The notes under the pieces are model-generated. The model made no database searches, was not told the origin of the DNA, and saw only the letters and a program-made list of their open reading frames with translations. The position numbers and the translations under genes are program-made. 64,000 nt of DNA from JARRQJ01 sp037381915 (lineage in GTDB: Bacteria; Pseudomonadota; Gammaproteobacteria; DRLM01): assembly GCA_037381915.1 (NCBI GenBank), contig JARRQJ010000016.1, positions 1 through 64,000 on the forward strand, written 5' to 3'. Positions 1 to 7,611 of this stretch are shown here, in pieces. Each line of letters opens with the position of its first letter. The stretch's first letter is position 1.

Positions 1-93
1 ACCTTTATCGAAGGGGCCTGGGCTGTTGAGATTGCTAACGCTGATCATGACATCGCCACCAGGCATGTCATAGGAGATTCTTATGCAAAATGA
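1..93 (+). CDS. C-terminal fragment of an unidentified protein
   Basis: Reading frame 1 is open from the first base to a TGA at 91-93 and gives 30 residues ending in the motif HVIGDSYAK. The start lies outside the window. I do not recognise the family. It runs towards the IS remnant that follows, so it may itself have been cut or displaced by insertion. A chance open frame is possible because it is so short. Confidence 0.3.
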   Translation, partial: TFIEGAWAVEIANADHDIATRHVIGDSYAK

Positions 94-127
94 CTTGACT
101 CCGCTGGTAGTCCGTTATCTGTCCGGA

Positions 128-217
128 TCACCTCCGGCACAGCTCTTTGCCCGGCACCCCCGTGTCCGCCTCCCGCATAAAAGCGATGATCTGCTCTTGT
201 GAAAAGCATTTCTTCAT
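128..217 (-). pseudogene. Truncated IS3-family transposase OrfA
   Basis: The start ATG is at 217-215, preceded by a purine-rich ribosome binding site (GGAGGAGATT on the minus strand). The peptide begins MKKCFSQEQIIAFMREADTG and continues VPGKELCRR, the typical N-terminal helix-turn-helix start of IS3-group OrfA proteins (consensus MKKRFSEEQI..FLREAE.G.P...LCR). It then meets TGA at 130-128. Intact OrfA proteins are about 85-100 residues, so about two thirds is missing. The element is inactive. Confidence 0.6.
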
Positions 218-292
218 GTCCAATCTCCTCCAATGATGGGATTGGACTCTAAATCGCCGTGCTACTCAATATCGGGGTGACGTGGGATTCGC
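128..292 (-). mobile_element. Remnant of an IS3-family insertion sequence (left end and orfA start)
   Basis: The minus strand carries the beginning of an IS3-family orfA and, upstream of it to about 290, a non-coding stretch of the kind that lies between orfA and the element's end in this family. The orfA frame stops after 29 codons, and no orfB or right end follows. The outer boundary near 290-295 is inferred because the coding sequence of the neighbouring small ORF loses its character there. I cannot define the terminal inverted repeat exactly. Confidence 0.45.
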
Positions 293-437
293 CATATTGC
301 CTCAATTCTCTTGACCATAAAGAAGCAGTCTTGAAAGGAAACGTATGCAAAGGGTAGTTTTGTTCTATTTTTCTAAGACCAGGCAATATCTTTTCAAGAT
401 CGTGGTATTTTAATTTTTCCCACTCACGGATATTCAT
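249..437 (-). CDS. Small ORF whose 3' end runs into the IS remnant (hypothetical, probably truncated)
   Basis: An ATG-started frame of 62 residues begins MNIREWEKLKYHDLEKILPG. Roughly the first 48 residues look like protein. The last 14 (SHVTPILSSTAI and neighbours) are the translation of the IS3-family end sequence, so the original gene was probably longer and was cut by the insertion. I recognise no family, domain or signal peptide. It may not be expressed. Confidence 0.25.
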   Translation of the reverse strand: MNIREWEKLKYHDLEKILPGLRKIEQNYPLHTFPFKTASLWSRELRQYGESHVTPILSSTAI

Positions 438-624
438 GGCACCAATACCTGACTATTAACTAGGGGCAAAAGTGCCACCCAAGCCGGCAAGCTACGCCGC
501 CTAATCTACCCTGTCGATTACAATCCATATAGAGGTAATGTCGACAAACACAATGGAGATTCTTTAATCTTGAGAGAAATACGCAAATCCTGGCATGAGG
601 AACCCTTAACCAGTTCGAGTTATC

Positions 625-643
625 TGTCCAGTTTAGTTGGACA
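625..643. repeat. Perfect 6-bp inverted repeat upstream of pfk
   Basis: TGTCCA (625-630) and TGGACA (638-643) are perfect inverted complements around a 7-nt loop (GTTTAGT). The site is 75 bp upstream of the phosphofructokinase start. There is no T-tract, so it is not an obvious terminator. It could be an operator or a trace of an IS end, because the neighbouring region carries IS debris. Confidence 0.35.
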
Positions 644-717
644 CTAACGATTGGCGCACAAAGCTCGATATCAACCATAAATACACCGTTCACGCAATAA
701 GGGGAGCACTGAACGCA

Positions 718-1839
718 ATGGCCAAACAAATCGGCATCTTGACGGCGGGCGGCGACAGCCCGGGGCTGAATGCCGCCATCCGCGGCGTGGGCAAGGCGGC
801 GCTCGGTCACTTCGGCATGCAGGTAATCGGGTTTCGCGACGGCTTCAGGGGGCTAGCGGAGAACCGCATCCAGCGTCTGGATAGCGGCGCGCTCTCCGGC
901 ATCCTGACCGTGGGCGGCACCATCCTGGGCACCAGCCGCGACAAACCGCACAAGATGAACATCGGCGGCAAGGTCCACGACATGACCGACGCTATCGTCG
1001 AGAACTATCACGCCAATCACCTCGACGTGCTGGTGTGCCTGGGGGGCGGAGGCACGCAAAAGAACGCGCTGCGCCTGAAAGAGAAAGGTCTCAACATCAT
1101 CACCCTCCCCAAGACCATCGATAACGACGTGGCACTGACCGATGTCACCTTCGGCTTCGATACCGCCCTGGGCATCGCCACCGAGTCCATCGACCGCCTG
1201 CACAGCACCGCCCACAGCCATCACCGCATTATCGTGGTCGAGGTCATGGGGCACCGGGCCGGCTGGTTGGCGCTGGGCGCGGGTATCGCCGGCGGCGCCG
1301 ACGTGATTCTGCTACCGGAGCTGCCCTACGACGTGAACAGCGTGGCGGAGGCCATCCGCAACCGGGTGCGCAACGGCAAAAAATTCAGCATCGTGGCGGT
1401 GGCCGAGGGCGCCATGCCTAAGGACCTTGCCAAACAGCACGCCGCCGCACAACAGCTGAAAGACAAAGCGGACTCCAAGGAAGAAAAGAAGCAGGCCAAG
1501 AAGGAACTGGACAAACTGGAACAACGCCACCGCAATCACGCCATGGAACTGGGCATGCAGCTGGAAGAGTTGACCGGACTGGAATCGCGCGTGACTATCC
1601 TGGGATACCTGCAGCGTGGCGGCATTCCCTCCGCCGCGGACCGCCTGCTGGCGACACGCTTGGGTAGCGCCTGCGCCAGCTTAATCGAACGGGAGATGTA
1701 TGGCGTGATGGTGGCGGCGCGCGGCGACAAGGCCAAGGCGGTACCGCTGGAAGACGTGGCAGGCAAGCGCAAGCTGGTGCCGCTGAATCATCCCTGGATC
1801 GAGGCCGCCCGCCACGTGGAGACCAGCTTGGGGGATTGA
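718..1839 (+). CDS. pfkA: 6-phosphofructokinase (phosphoryl donor uncertain)
   Basis: The enzyme phosphorylates fructose 6-phosphate in glycolysis, or works reversibly if PPi-dependent. The ATG at 718 was chosen over upstream in-frame codons because AGGGG lies about 13 bases before it. The 373-residue protein shows the phosphate-binding GGDS (11-14), the catalytic TIDND (133-137, Asp135) and MGHRAG (177-182). At the positions that decide the donor (E. coli 104 and 124) it has Gly112, as in ATP enzymes, but Lys132 in PKTIDND, as in PPi enzymes. The Asp of the usual GGDG is Gly111. That mixture is typical of group III PFKs, which include both kinds. A charged Lys/Glu-rich insertion spans about 238-273. 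It is convergent with the lipoprotein gene downstream. Confidence 0.9.
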   Translation: MAKQIGILTAGGDSPGLNAAIRGVGKAALGHFGMQVIGFRDGFRGLAENRIQRLDSGALSGILTVGGTILGTSRDKPHKMNIGGKVHDMTDAIVENYHANHLDVLVCLGGGGTQKNALRLKEKGLNIITLPKTIDNDVALTDVTFGFDTALGIATESIDRLHSTAHSHHRIIVVEVMGHRAGWLALGAGIAGGADVILLPELPYDVNSVAEAIRNRVRNGKKFSIVAVAEGAMPKDLAKQHAAAQQLKDKADSKEEKKQAKKELDKLEQRHRNHAMELGMQLEELTGLESRVTILGYLQRGGIPSAADRLLATRLGSACASLIEREMYGVMVAARGDKAKAVPLEDVAGKRKLVPLNHPWIEAARHVETSLGD

Positions 1840-1895
1840 GCCAGTCGCCCGCACTTGTGGGCCATTTCATGAAAATGATTCGGAGTCGGGAAGCT

Positions 1896-2510
1896 TCAGA
1901 TCAACCCCTTGCTCCGCAGATCCTTGACCGCTGCCCCGGCCTCATCCTGCACCGCATCGGTGACGTTGTCGGGATTGACTGTTTGGGTCCTCAACGACCA
2001 AATCAGGTGTTGCGACGTGGTGTCGTAAAGGTCAAGTTGCATAGTGATAGCCGAGCTGTGTTCCACGCGTCCCGGGGTGGCCACAATCGGCGTGTGCCGG
2101 CTGAATGAGTTCGCGAAGGTGATATCGGGCGAAGGCGGCACGTAGACCGCGCCGCGCTCCACACTCAACAGACGCGACACCAGCACGCCGTCAAAGTCCT
2201 TCCCTGCCATCGCCGCCCTGACCGTTTCCCGGTCAACTTTCTCACCGACGGGCATGATGTCGGAGGAGGCGACGGCATGCAGGCCTTCCTGTCTCAGCCT
2301 GCTGGCCATGATGGATTCGACTTTCTCGCGGATTGCCGGCTCGTCGTCGGAGAGGGAAATGACCAGGAAGCTGGACAGCTTGTTGTCATAATTATCCGCC
2401 TTCCAGCTGCCGAGGATCTCGGATCGGTTTGTCGGTGTCGAGGCGCATGCAGCAAGCAGCAACACACTCAGCAGGACCGCAATTTGCCGCCGACGCCACC
2501 ACTGGATCAT
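1896..2510 (-). CDS. Predicted lipoprotein, DUF4136-like
   Basis: The 204-residue protein starts with a basic n-region (MIQWWRRRQ), a hydrophobic stretch and a lipobox LLAAC ending at Cys22, so it should be lipidated and anchored in the envelope. The mature part has no catalytic motif I recognise. Its layout resembles small DUF4136-type lipoproteins, a family call made from general appearance only. It precedes rnhB's 3' neighbour region on the same strand, 31 bp downstream of the rnhB stop, so it may be co-transcribed with rnhB. It is convergent with pfk. Confidence 0.75.
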   Translation of the reverse strand: MIQWWRRRQIAVLLSVLLLAACASTPTNRSEILGSWKADNYDNKLSSFLVISLSDDEPAIREKVESIMASRLRQEGLHAVASSDIMPVGEKVDRETVRAAMAGKDFDGVLVSRLLSVERGAVYVPPSPDITFANSFSRHTPIVATPGRVEHSSAITMQLDLYDTTSQHLIWSLRTQTVNPDNVTDAVQDEAGAAVKDLRSKGLI

Positions 2511-2541
2511 GTTGTCCTCCTAAGCCGCCGTAAGCGGCTGC

Positions 2542-3126
2542 TCACAACATCCGCCGCACCGGACCGAAAGAACAGCGGTGTACGGGTGTCACGCCCAGCC
2601 TTTCCAGCGCCGCGACGTGGTCCTTGGTGGGATAGCCTTTGTGTTTGGCGAAGCCGTAGCCGGGATATTGTTCCTCCATGCGCAGCAGCTCCCGGTCGCG
2701 GGCCACTTTGGCGAGGATTGAGGCCGCAGAAATGGCGGGAACGGTCTGGTCGCCTTTAATTATAGCTTCGGCGCGACAAGCCAACGGCGAGGGGCAGCGG
2801 TCGCCGTCGATCAGGGCCAGCAGCGGCACCGGCTCCAAAGCGGCGACGGCGCGCCGCATGGCGAGCATGGTGGCATGCAGGATATTGAGGGTATCGATTT
2901 CGACCACGTCGGCGCTCGCCACCGCCCAGGCCAGGGCCTTGTCCTTGATTTCCGCTTCGAGGGCATCGCGGCGGCGCTCGCTGATTTTCTTGGAATCCGC
3001 CAGCCCGTCGATGGGCCGCGTGGGATCGAGGATCACCGCCGCCGCCATCACCGGTCCCGCCAGCGGCCCGCGCCCCGCTTCATCCACGCCGGCGGTGAGT
3101 AATTCCGTGGTGATTGTTATGGTCAT
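2542..3126 (-). CDS. rnhB: Ribonuclease HII
   Basis: RNase HII cleaves the RNA strand of RNA-DNA hybrids and starts removal of single ribonucleotides from DNA. The 194-residue length is normal. The motif GVDEAGRG gives Asp15 and Glu16. LALIDGDR and IKGDQ supply the two other catalytic aspartates, and SAASILAKVARD is a family hallmark. The C-terminal HKGYPTKDH and HRCSFGPVR are conserved. In many gammaproteobacteria rnhB follows lpxB. Here lpxB ends 13 kb away and rnhB stands alone with a lipoprotein gene, so it has been moved out of the lipid A cluster. Confidence 0.95.
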   Translation of the reverse strand: MTITITTELLTAGVDEAGRGPLAGPVMAAAVILDPTRPIDGLADSKKISERRRDALEAEIKDKALAWAVASADVVEIDTLNILHATMLAMRRAVAALEPVPLLALIDGDRCPSPLACRAEAIIKGDQTVPAISAASILAKVARDRELLRMEEQYPGYGFAKHKGYPTKDHVAALERLGVTPVHRCSFGPVRRML

Positions 3127-3192
3127 GGGGCTATAGGCTAACCATTTATGTGCAGCGCCGCCACACCCGGCAAGCCCGCAACGGCGCCGACA

Positions 3193-3432
3193 CTACCTGC
3201 GCCGACTAAACAGGGCGGTCAACAACAAGGGCGCCACGCGCTGCATCAGCACTGCGCCGGTCATGGCCGGCAAACGCAGGCGGCCGACGATGAAACCGCC
3301 GGCCAGAGACACGGCGAGGACGCGCCAGGTGCGCTTGCCGATCCAGCGACCGAGACTGAGTTCCTGCGCCGCCGCCCGCAGCCTCGCCTTGGCCTCTTCG
3401 GTGCTTATCGGGTGAAGCGTATCGCGGTCCAT
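3193..3432 (-). CDS. Small membrane protein, last gene of a YqjD/YqjE/YqjK-like cluster
   Basis: The ATG at 3432 gives 79 residues. An N-terminal charged helix rich in Ala, Arg and Glu is followed by one or two weak hydrophobic segments (LAVSLAGGFIVG and AVLMQRVAPLLLTALF) and a basic end (SRRR). It overlaps the end of the preceding gene by 28 bp, which supports translational coupling. By position and size it corresponds to the third gene of yqjDEK-type clusters, although sequence resemblance to E. coli YqjK is not evident by eye. The role in the inner membrane is unknown. Confidence 0.65.
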   Translation of the reverse strand: MDRDTLHPISTEEAKARLRAAAQELSLGRWIGKRTWRVLAVSLAGGFIVGRLRLPAMTGAVLMQRVAPLLLTALFSRRR

Positions 3433-3680
3433 ATCATCACTCCCGCCAGGAACAGCATCACTACACCGACCGACAGGGCCGCATTCACCGCGCCTACGTG
3501 GGCGGTCAGGGCCTGGAAACCCGCCCAGAGGCAAAACCCCAGGCCGACGAACAGCAACAGGGCCGCCACCGCCACGACCGCCAGGCCCGCGCCGGTACGC
3601 ATGACCGTGCGGCGCAACAGCCTGCCCTCCGCCTCCAGCAGGTCCGCCAGGGCGATGATGTATTCCGTCAGATTGGTCAG
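3405..3680 (-). CDS. YqjE-like (phage holin family) membrane protein
   Basis: The frame encodes an amphipathic N-terminal helix (EYIIALADLLEAEGRLLRR) and two long transmembrane helices (AGLAVVAVAALLLFVGLGF and ALSVGVVMLFLAGVMIW) separated by a short loop, ending in TAIRFTR. This is the architecture of the YqjE / Phage_holin_3_6 family. No ATG or GTG fits. The likely start is CTG at 3680, overlapping the stop of the DUF883 gene, while TTG at 3617 would remove the first helix. The length would be 91 residues from CTG, short for the family (about 120). It lies between the DUF883 gene and a third small membrane gene. Confidence 0.6.
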   Translation of the reverse strand: MTNLTEYIIALADLLEAEGRLLRRTVMRTGAGLAVVAVAALLLFVGLGFCLWAGFQALTAHVGAVNAALSVGVVMLFLAGVMIWTAIRFTR

Positions 3681-4000
3681 CGGCGGCCTCCCACATCTAG
3701 CAGTTTGGCGATGATGAAACCGATGCCGAAAGCGGTCAGGACGCTGCCGACCGGATGTTCACCCACCTGCTGCTCCGCCTTGTTGAACGTGGTCTTGCCT
3801 TCGGCGAGCACATCCTGCAGGCGTCGCTCGATGTCCGACCACGCCTCGTGCAGACGTTCTTCCGCTTGCGCCTTGGCGCCCGCCACATTTTCGGAGGCCG
3901 CGCCCTTAACCGCCCCGGTCAAGCCGACAATGTCCTCGCGCAGTTTCGCGATATCCGCCTTGAGGGCGTCCATTTCCTTACGTATGGATTCATCAGCCAT
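3677..4000 (-). CDS. DUF883 family protein (ElaB/YqjD-like)
   Basis: The 107-residue protein has a long N-terminal coiled-coil region (about 1-75; MDALKADIAKLREDIVGLTG and following) and one C-terminal hydrophobic helix (PVGSVLTAFGIGFIIAKLL), ending GGRR. This is the layout of the DUF883/ElaB-YqjD family. In E. coli these are C-tail-anchored inner-membrane proteins made in stationary phase, and they bind ribosomes. It is the first gene of a three-gene overlapping cluster with a YqjE-like protein, which strengthens the assignment. The biological role in this organism is inferred only. Confidence 0.85.
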   Translation of the reverse strand: MADESIRKEMDALKADIAKLREDIVGLTGAVKGAASENVAGAKAQAEERLHEAWSDIERRLQDVLAEGKTTFNKAEQQVGEHPVGSVLTAFGIGFIIAKLLDVGGRR

Positions 4001-4518
4001 AATGCCTCCTGAGTAAAGTTAGGTTTATAGGTTGCCGCCCGCGGCGAAACCAATTGCCGAGAGCTGCTTAGTCATTCTTATAGGGGGTGCGATTAGCCTT
4101 TCTTTCCGTCCCCTCCGCCAGGAGCAAATCCGCCTCGTCGGCTGCCGGGGCAAGCTTGCGCCACGGCTCGGTAGCGATATTCGTCATGCGGGGTGATCCG
4201 GTCATCCCCTTTAATCATGGCCTTATATGCAATCATAGTTCAGCCCGACACCCGATTGAAATACCGGAATCAATATTTATTCGCGCCAGCTATCTCTTGA
4301 CCGGTATGTCGGCCGAGCTGGCCCCGCCTAAACTTGACTTATTCAACAGGAAAATGCGATCTCGTCCCGAATCGCAAGGTATGCCTCTCTTGACCATCAT
4401 CGCGTGGCTGTTCTCAGTCCGCCTTTTTCTCCGTCTGCATGAGAGGTGACGGCAGATCGTCACTCCCGCAGCCCGGCATTGCCAACCGCTGATTCTCGAC
4501 GCGCTGAACCGCCGACGC
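4001..4518. other. Non-coding stretch of about 520 bp
   Basis: No frame here has a convincing codon pattern, ribosome binding site or recognisable product. The open frame at 4087-4449 on the plus strand is judged spurious. The part next to 4000 should hold the promoter of the DUF883 cluster. No strong promoter, terminator or repeat could be picked out by eye. Confidence 0.5.
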
Positions 4519-5079
4519 TCAACGCAGCCAGGTGCGCAGCGCCGCTATACTTATCCAGCACAAACCGCACACGGAAAGATAGACGATCAAAGACCGTCCG
4601 CCCTGCCTGATATCCGTGAGCGAGGGCAGGCACCCATAGAAGAGCGTCGCGGCGAGGTATCCCGCCAGAAACCATTGCAGCCGATGCCCGCCCGCCCAGG
4701 CCGGTACGGAGACGCGCAGCAAACACAGCCAGGCGAGGGGCATCAGGCTCAACGGCGCCAAGGCGACGAAGGCACCGTTGAGTATCCCGATCCGGCGAAA
4801 CGAGACCGCTCCCAGCCGCCATCCTGTGCCGCTACGGCTGGGCCACAGGGAAAAACCACTGGGCTTCGCCAGGAGGACGGATCCTACAACAAAATGTGAC
4901 AGCTCGTGCGCAACAGTACCCGGCAGCGCGAGGATCGCCAAGCCCCAGGGCGTGGCGCGAACCCGCACCAGCAAGGCAAGGCAGAGCACCACGAGCAGCA
5001 GACTCGGTACAAAACCGCTCACGGCCAGGTATGCGCGTAGCTGTTCGATGGCCGGTATCAAAACATTGCATGCAGGCAA
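4519..5079 (-). CDS. Polytopic membrane protein with HExxH motif (putative site-2-like metalloprotease)
   Basis: The 186-residue product has about five hydrophobic segments: 22-40 (VPSLLLVVLCLALLV), the motif helix near 47-70, about 95-120, 130-150 and 163-180. The motif AHELSH puts His58, Glu59 and His62 inside a hydrophobic helix, as in membrane-embedded zinc proteases of the M50 kind. The second M50 motif (NxxPxxxLDG) is not visible, so this is a remote or different family, or a non-enzymatic relative. The start is TTG at 5079 and is uncertain. No operon partner is evident. Confidence 0.6.
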   Translation of the reverse strand: MPACNVLIPAIEQLRAYLAVSGFVPSLLLVVLCLALLVRVRATPWGLAILALPGTVAHELSHFVVGSVLLAKPSGFSLWPSRSGTGWRLGAVSFRRIGILNGAFVALAPLSLMPLAWLCLLRVSVPAWAGGHRLQWFLAGYLAATLFYGCLPSLTDIRQGGRSLIVYLSVCGLCWISIAALRTWLR

Positions 5080-5159
5080 GCGGGGGGGTCAAGCAATGTC
5101 ACGCAAAGCTCGCCCTCCGCCTTGAATTTCGCCGCGGCGCCCCCATTAAAAAAATACAA

Positions 5160-5285
5160 GTGTAGCTGTAATTACACTTTTCCGTCTCCTCCCTCCCCTT
5201 CGGGACGGAAACACCCCTTGCCCGGGACCCCATACCGGGCGTTGCTTCCCCCGGCACCGTGACGGTCGCCGGGGGCCATTTTTTT
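5160..5285 (+). ncRNA. Candidate small RNA or orphan leader ending in an intrinsic terminator
   Basis: There is no plus-strand gene upstream for the strong terminator at 5248-5285 to serve. Two more inverted repeats lie just before it (5160-5177 and 5180-5220). A weak sigma70-like pair, TTGAAT at 5122-5127 and an AT-rich -10 region around 5145-5150 with 17-bp spacing, would start transcription near 5157. The result would be a folded RNA of about 125 nt. It resembles no RNA family I know. It rests on structure only. Confidence 0.25.
5248..5285 (+). terminator. Strong intrinsic terminator
   Basis: CCCCCGGC (5248-5255) pairs with GCCGGGGG (5268-5275). Inside, ACCGT (5256-5260) pairs with ACGGT (5262-5266), leaving one bulged C, so the stem is about 13 bp. 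It is followed by CCA and seven T residues (5279-5285). This is a textbook rho-independent terminator for plus-strand transcription. Confidence 0.75.
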
Positions 5286-5661
5286 CTCGATTCGTATCAC
5301 CACCGCAGGCGCCGATAGCGAAGGGACGAACCGTGCACGCGCCGCAGCGTTCAATTTACATTCACTATTTCCCGCAACATAACGTTTTATAATGATAATC
5401 TCCGCTATGTCGGCCGCGATGCAGCCCGGCAATAATCAGCGAGTCATCCTCTAACCCGGGGCGATATGGCTAGCCTGTACGGAATCGATTTCGCTGCTAT
5501 TGCGGGTCACGAACGTTTAAGGACATGGGGTGATCGGTAGCCGGTGCTGGTATCCGCCGCGCAGCCGCCGCACCGGGGAATACGCGGACCTTAAAGCGAC
5601 GTAACATCAGCATGGTGAGCGACACAGTTCGAGAGACCGCCATGGACACGGATGCCCCAAA

Positions 5662-6303
5662 TTGAAACACTTTCCGCTATCGGTTCAAACGCGACAAGCG
5701 CTCGCTCGGCCTTCCGCCTTGGCGCAGACGGCGGCACCTACCCGCAGTGCCTGGCGAACCATCGCGGTACTGATACTCCTGGTCTCCGGTGCCGTCCCCC
5801 GGGTTTGGGCTGCCGACATCCGCACCCTGAAGGTGGATGAACATCAGGGCCGCTACACCGTCACCTACGACGCGATCGTCGACGCCGCCCGCGACGATGT
5901 CTATGCCACGATCACCAACCCCGAGCGCTGGCCGCAGCTGTCCCATGTCGTCACCGCCGCCCGCGTGACAGGAAAACTCCCCGACGGCGGGCGCGAGATC
6001 AGTGTGACCCTCCACACCTGTATCCTGATCTTTTGCCAAACCTTGCATAAACAAGAGGCGCTGCGGATCAGCGCGGGCGGCAATATCGAGACCGTGGTGT
6101 TTCCCGAGCGAAGCGACTTCAGTTATGCCTACGAACACTGGCAGATCTCCGGCGAAGGCCGGCGTACCCGGATTCGCTATCACGCGGAGATGACACCTAA
6201 GTTCTACATAGTGCCATTGATCGGCTCCTATCTGCTCAAGGCCAAAATCCGTTCACTATTGCAGCAGGTCACCGCCAGCCTGGAAGCGCAAGCGGCGCCG
6301 TGA
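5662..6303 (+). CDS. Exported START-like (SRPBCC superfamily) domain protein
   Basis: The 213-residue protein carries an N-terminal hydrophobic export signal (about 33-50, TIAVLILLVSGAVPRVWA, cleavage predicted after Ala) and then a domain of about 150 residues. That domain has the SRPBCC/polyketide-cyclase pattern: YDAIVDAARDDVYATITNPE, then RWPQL, then a C-terminal helix SLLQQVTASLEAQ. Such domains bind hydrophobic ligands in the periplasm or membrane. The start is TTG at 5662. Nearby ATG codons (5642, 5652) are out of frame, so the start is uncertain. It stands alone on the plus strand. Confidence 0.7.
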   Translation: MKHFPLSVQTRQALARPSALAQTAAPTRSAWRTIAVLILLVSGAVPRVWAADIRTLKVDEHQGRYTVTYDAIVDAARDDVYATITNPERWPQLSHVVTAARVTGKLPDGGREISVTLHTCILIFCQTLHKQEALRISAGGNIETVVFPERSDFSYAYEHWQISGEGRRTRIRYHAEMTPKFYIVPLIGSYLLKAKIRSLLQQVTASLEAQAAP

Positions 6304-6526
6304 ACTCCGGCCCCGTGGCATTGCGTCACAATGAAATGTATGCACGGATTTGAACAGGCACACGCTTCATATTTGCGCAACGACCGACTAGAAAAAATTC
6401 CTATGGGGTTAAGAAATTTTTTTCATTTCAGGTTTTCTAAGCAAATGGGTCTGAGGCAGCTTGATCCGGCCGTGGTACTCCCCACAACGGATTGAGCAGT
6501 CCTTTATTATTCAAGGAGTAACTTCA

Positions 6527-6742
6527 ATGTCAAAAGGCAAGCGTGATGAAAACCTCGCCCAAGATGATGATTATCTCGACGAGGATAGCGATGACTGGAG
6601 CGAAGCTGTTGTGGACGGCGCCTCCCCTAACCGGGACAAGTCGACCGGCCGCAGCGCTCCCAAGTGGAAAGCCATCGAGGAATATTGGGAAAAGAAACGT
6701 CTGGAGGACGCCCTACAGGATTACCTGAGCGAGGATAAGTGA
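6527..6742 (+). CDS. PA3496-family small acidic protein
   Basis: The ATG at 6527 follows AAGGAG at 6513-6518, which fixes the start and gives 71 residues. The N-terminal half is acidic and disordered (DDDYLDEDSDDW). The C-terminal half has the family signature WKAIEEYWEKKRLEDALQDY. The family is widespread in gammaproteobacteria and is annotated as a putative envelope-integrity protein on limited evidence. The region upstream (6391-6430) is very AT-rich and may hold the promoter. Confidence 0.85.
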   Translation: MSKGKRDENLAQDDDYLDEDSDDWSEAVVDGASPNRDKSTGRSAPKWKAIEEYWEKKRLEDALQDYLSEDK

Positions 6743-7577
6743 ACCGCCGGCGGCGATACATCACGCTGGAGGTTACCAAGGGATTCCTCCACAACCTCCC
6801 GACGTTCCCCGTGACCATGATAGACGGCATAGACGCACCGGTCGATGGCCGGCGCATCGTTCACCCTGTGCAGTCGCCCCGCGCTGATAATGCTCCGTCA
6901 CCACCTGTTCCGGCAGGTACGCGCTGCCGCCGCACTCCAGCAAACACGCCAGGGCCGGACAACCGAAATTCATGCGAATGGCCGGCAAAGAGGCCTCCGG
7001 AAAATGACGGGCGAAGGCCGCGGCAAACGACGCACCCCACTCACTCATGACGTGTCCCTCTTTCAGGGCGAACTGCGGATTCAAATCCGGGCGACTCGCC
7101 ACCATAATCAGTGGATCAACGCCACTTCGCTGACCACCAGCCGATCCTGCTGGGCGGCCTCGAACAAAAAAGGCCACGTCCAGAACGCCGTCGGCCACCT
7201 TCCTGATCAGGATTTCGGAATTATGCGCCTCCGCTTGCAGCACGATCTCGGGACGCTGCCTGTAGAGAGTGTGCAACCAACTCTGCGGAAAACAATCGCA
7301 TAGACTGTGCGTTACCGCACACCGACAGAGCCATCTCGTGTTCTTCGTCCAGGGCGGTATCGGTCAGCGCCCGCTGCCAAGCCGCGACGATGGTCTCCGC
7401 GTGACGCTTGAGCCGTTCGCCCGCACTGGTCAGCTGAATCTCGTAACCGCGGCGGATAAACAAGTCCACGCCCAGGGTCTCTTCCAGCAGGCGGATGCGG
7501 GCGCTGACCGATACCGCCTTGCCGAAGTGACGGCAACGATCCAGCTCGAGAAATGTCCGTGGTAATTGAATGTCCAT
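6721..7577 (-). pseudogene. Decayed LysR-family regulator (HdfR-like)
   Basis: The reading frame from ATG at 7577 gives the HdfR-type start MDIQLPRTFLELDRCRHFG, then jumps straight to VSARIRLLEETLGVDLF. About nine residues of the recognition helix region are missing. Around 7312-7320 the homologous sequence moves to another frame (SWLHTLYRQRPEIVLQ) and continues through the effector domain (MSEWGASFAAAFARHFPEA, LLECGGSAYLPE). Near 6860 it shifts frame again, with the natural end (LHRVNDAPAIDRCVYAVYH) running to a stop at 6721. At least one deletion and two frameshifts make it non-functional. Its 3' end overlaps the PA3496-family gene. Confidence 0.8.
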
Positions 7578-7611
7578 ATTCAAAGAGAAATAGCCTAAGG
7601 GGAACGCGTGC

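Larger units (their letters stand above)
5080..5661. other. Intergenic region of about 580 bp holding hairpins and a terminator
   Basis: No convincing gene. The region contains an AT-rich stretch (5145-5160), three inverted repeats (GTGTA/TACAC at 5160-5177, TTCCGTC/GACGGAA at 5180-5220, and a GC-rich stem at 5248-5275) and a T-tract. These are annotated separately as a terminator and a possible small RNA. From 5286 to 5661 I see nothing definite apart from the probable promoter and leader of the START-like gene. Confidence 0.5.

Noticed and set aside
2542..3126. rnhB being far from lpxB as evidence of transfer
   Set aside because: Gene order moves often between lineages and base composition looks like its neighbours, so no transfer is claimed.
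4087..4449. Plus-strand open frame of 120 codons in the gap after the DUF883 cluster
   Set aside because: No ribosome binding site, low-complexity-free but non-family composition and no neighbour support; the sequence looks non-coding.
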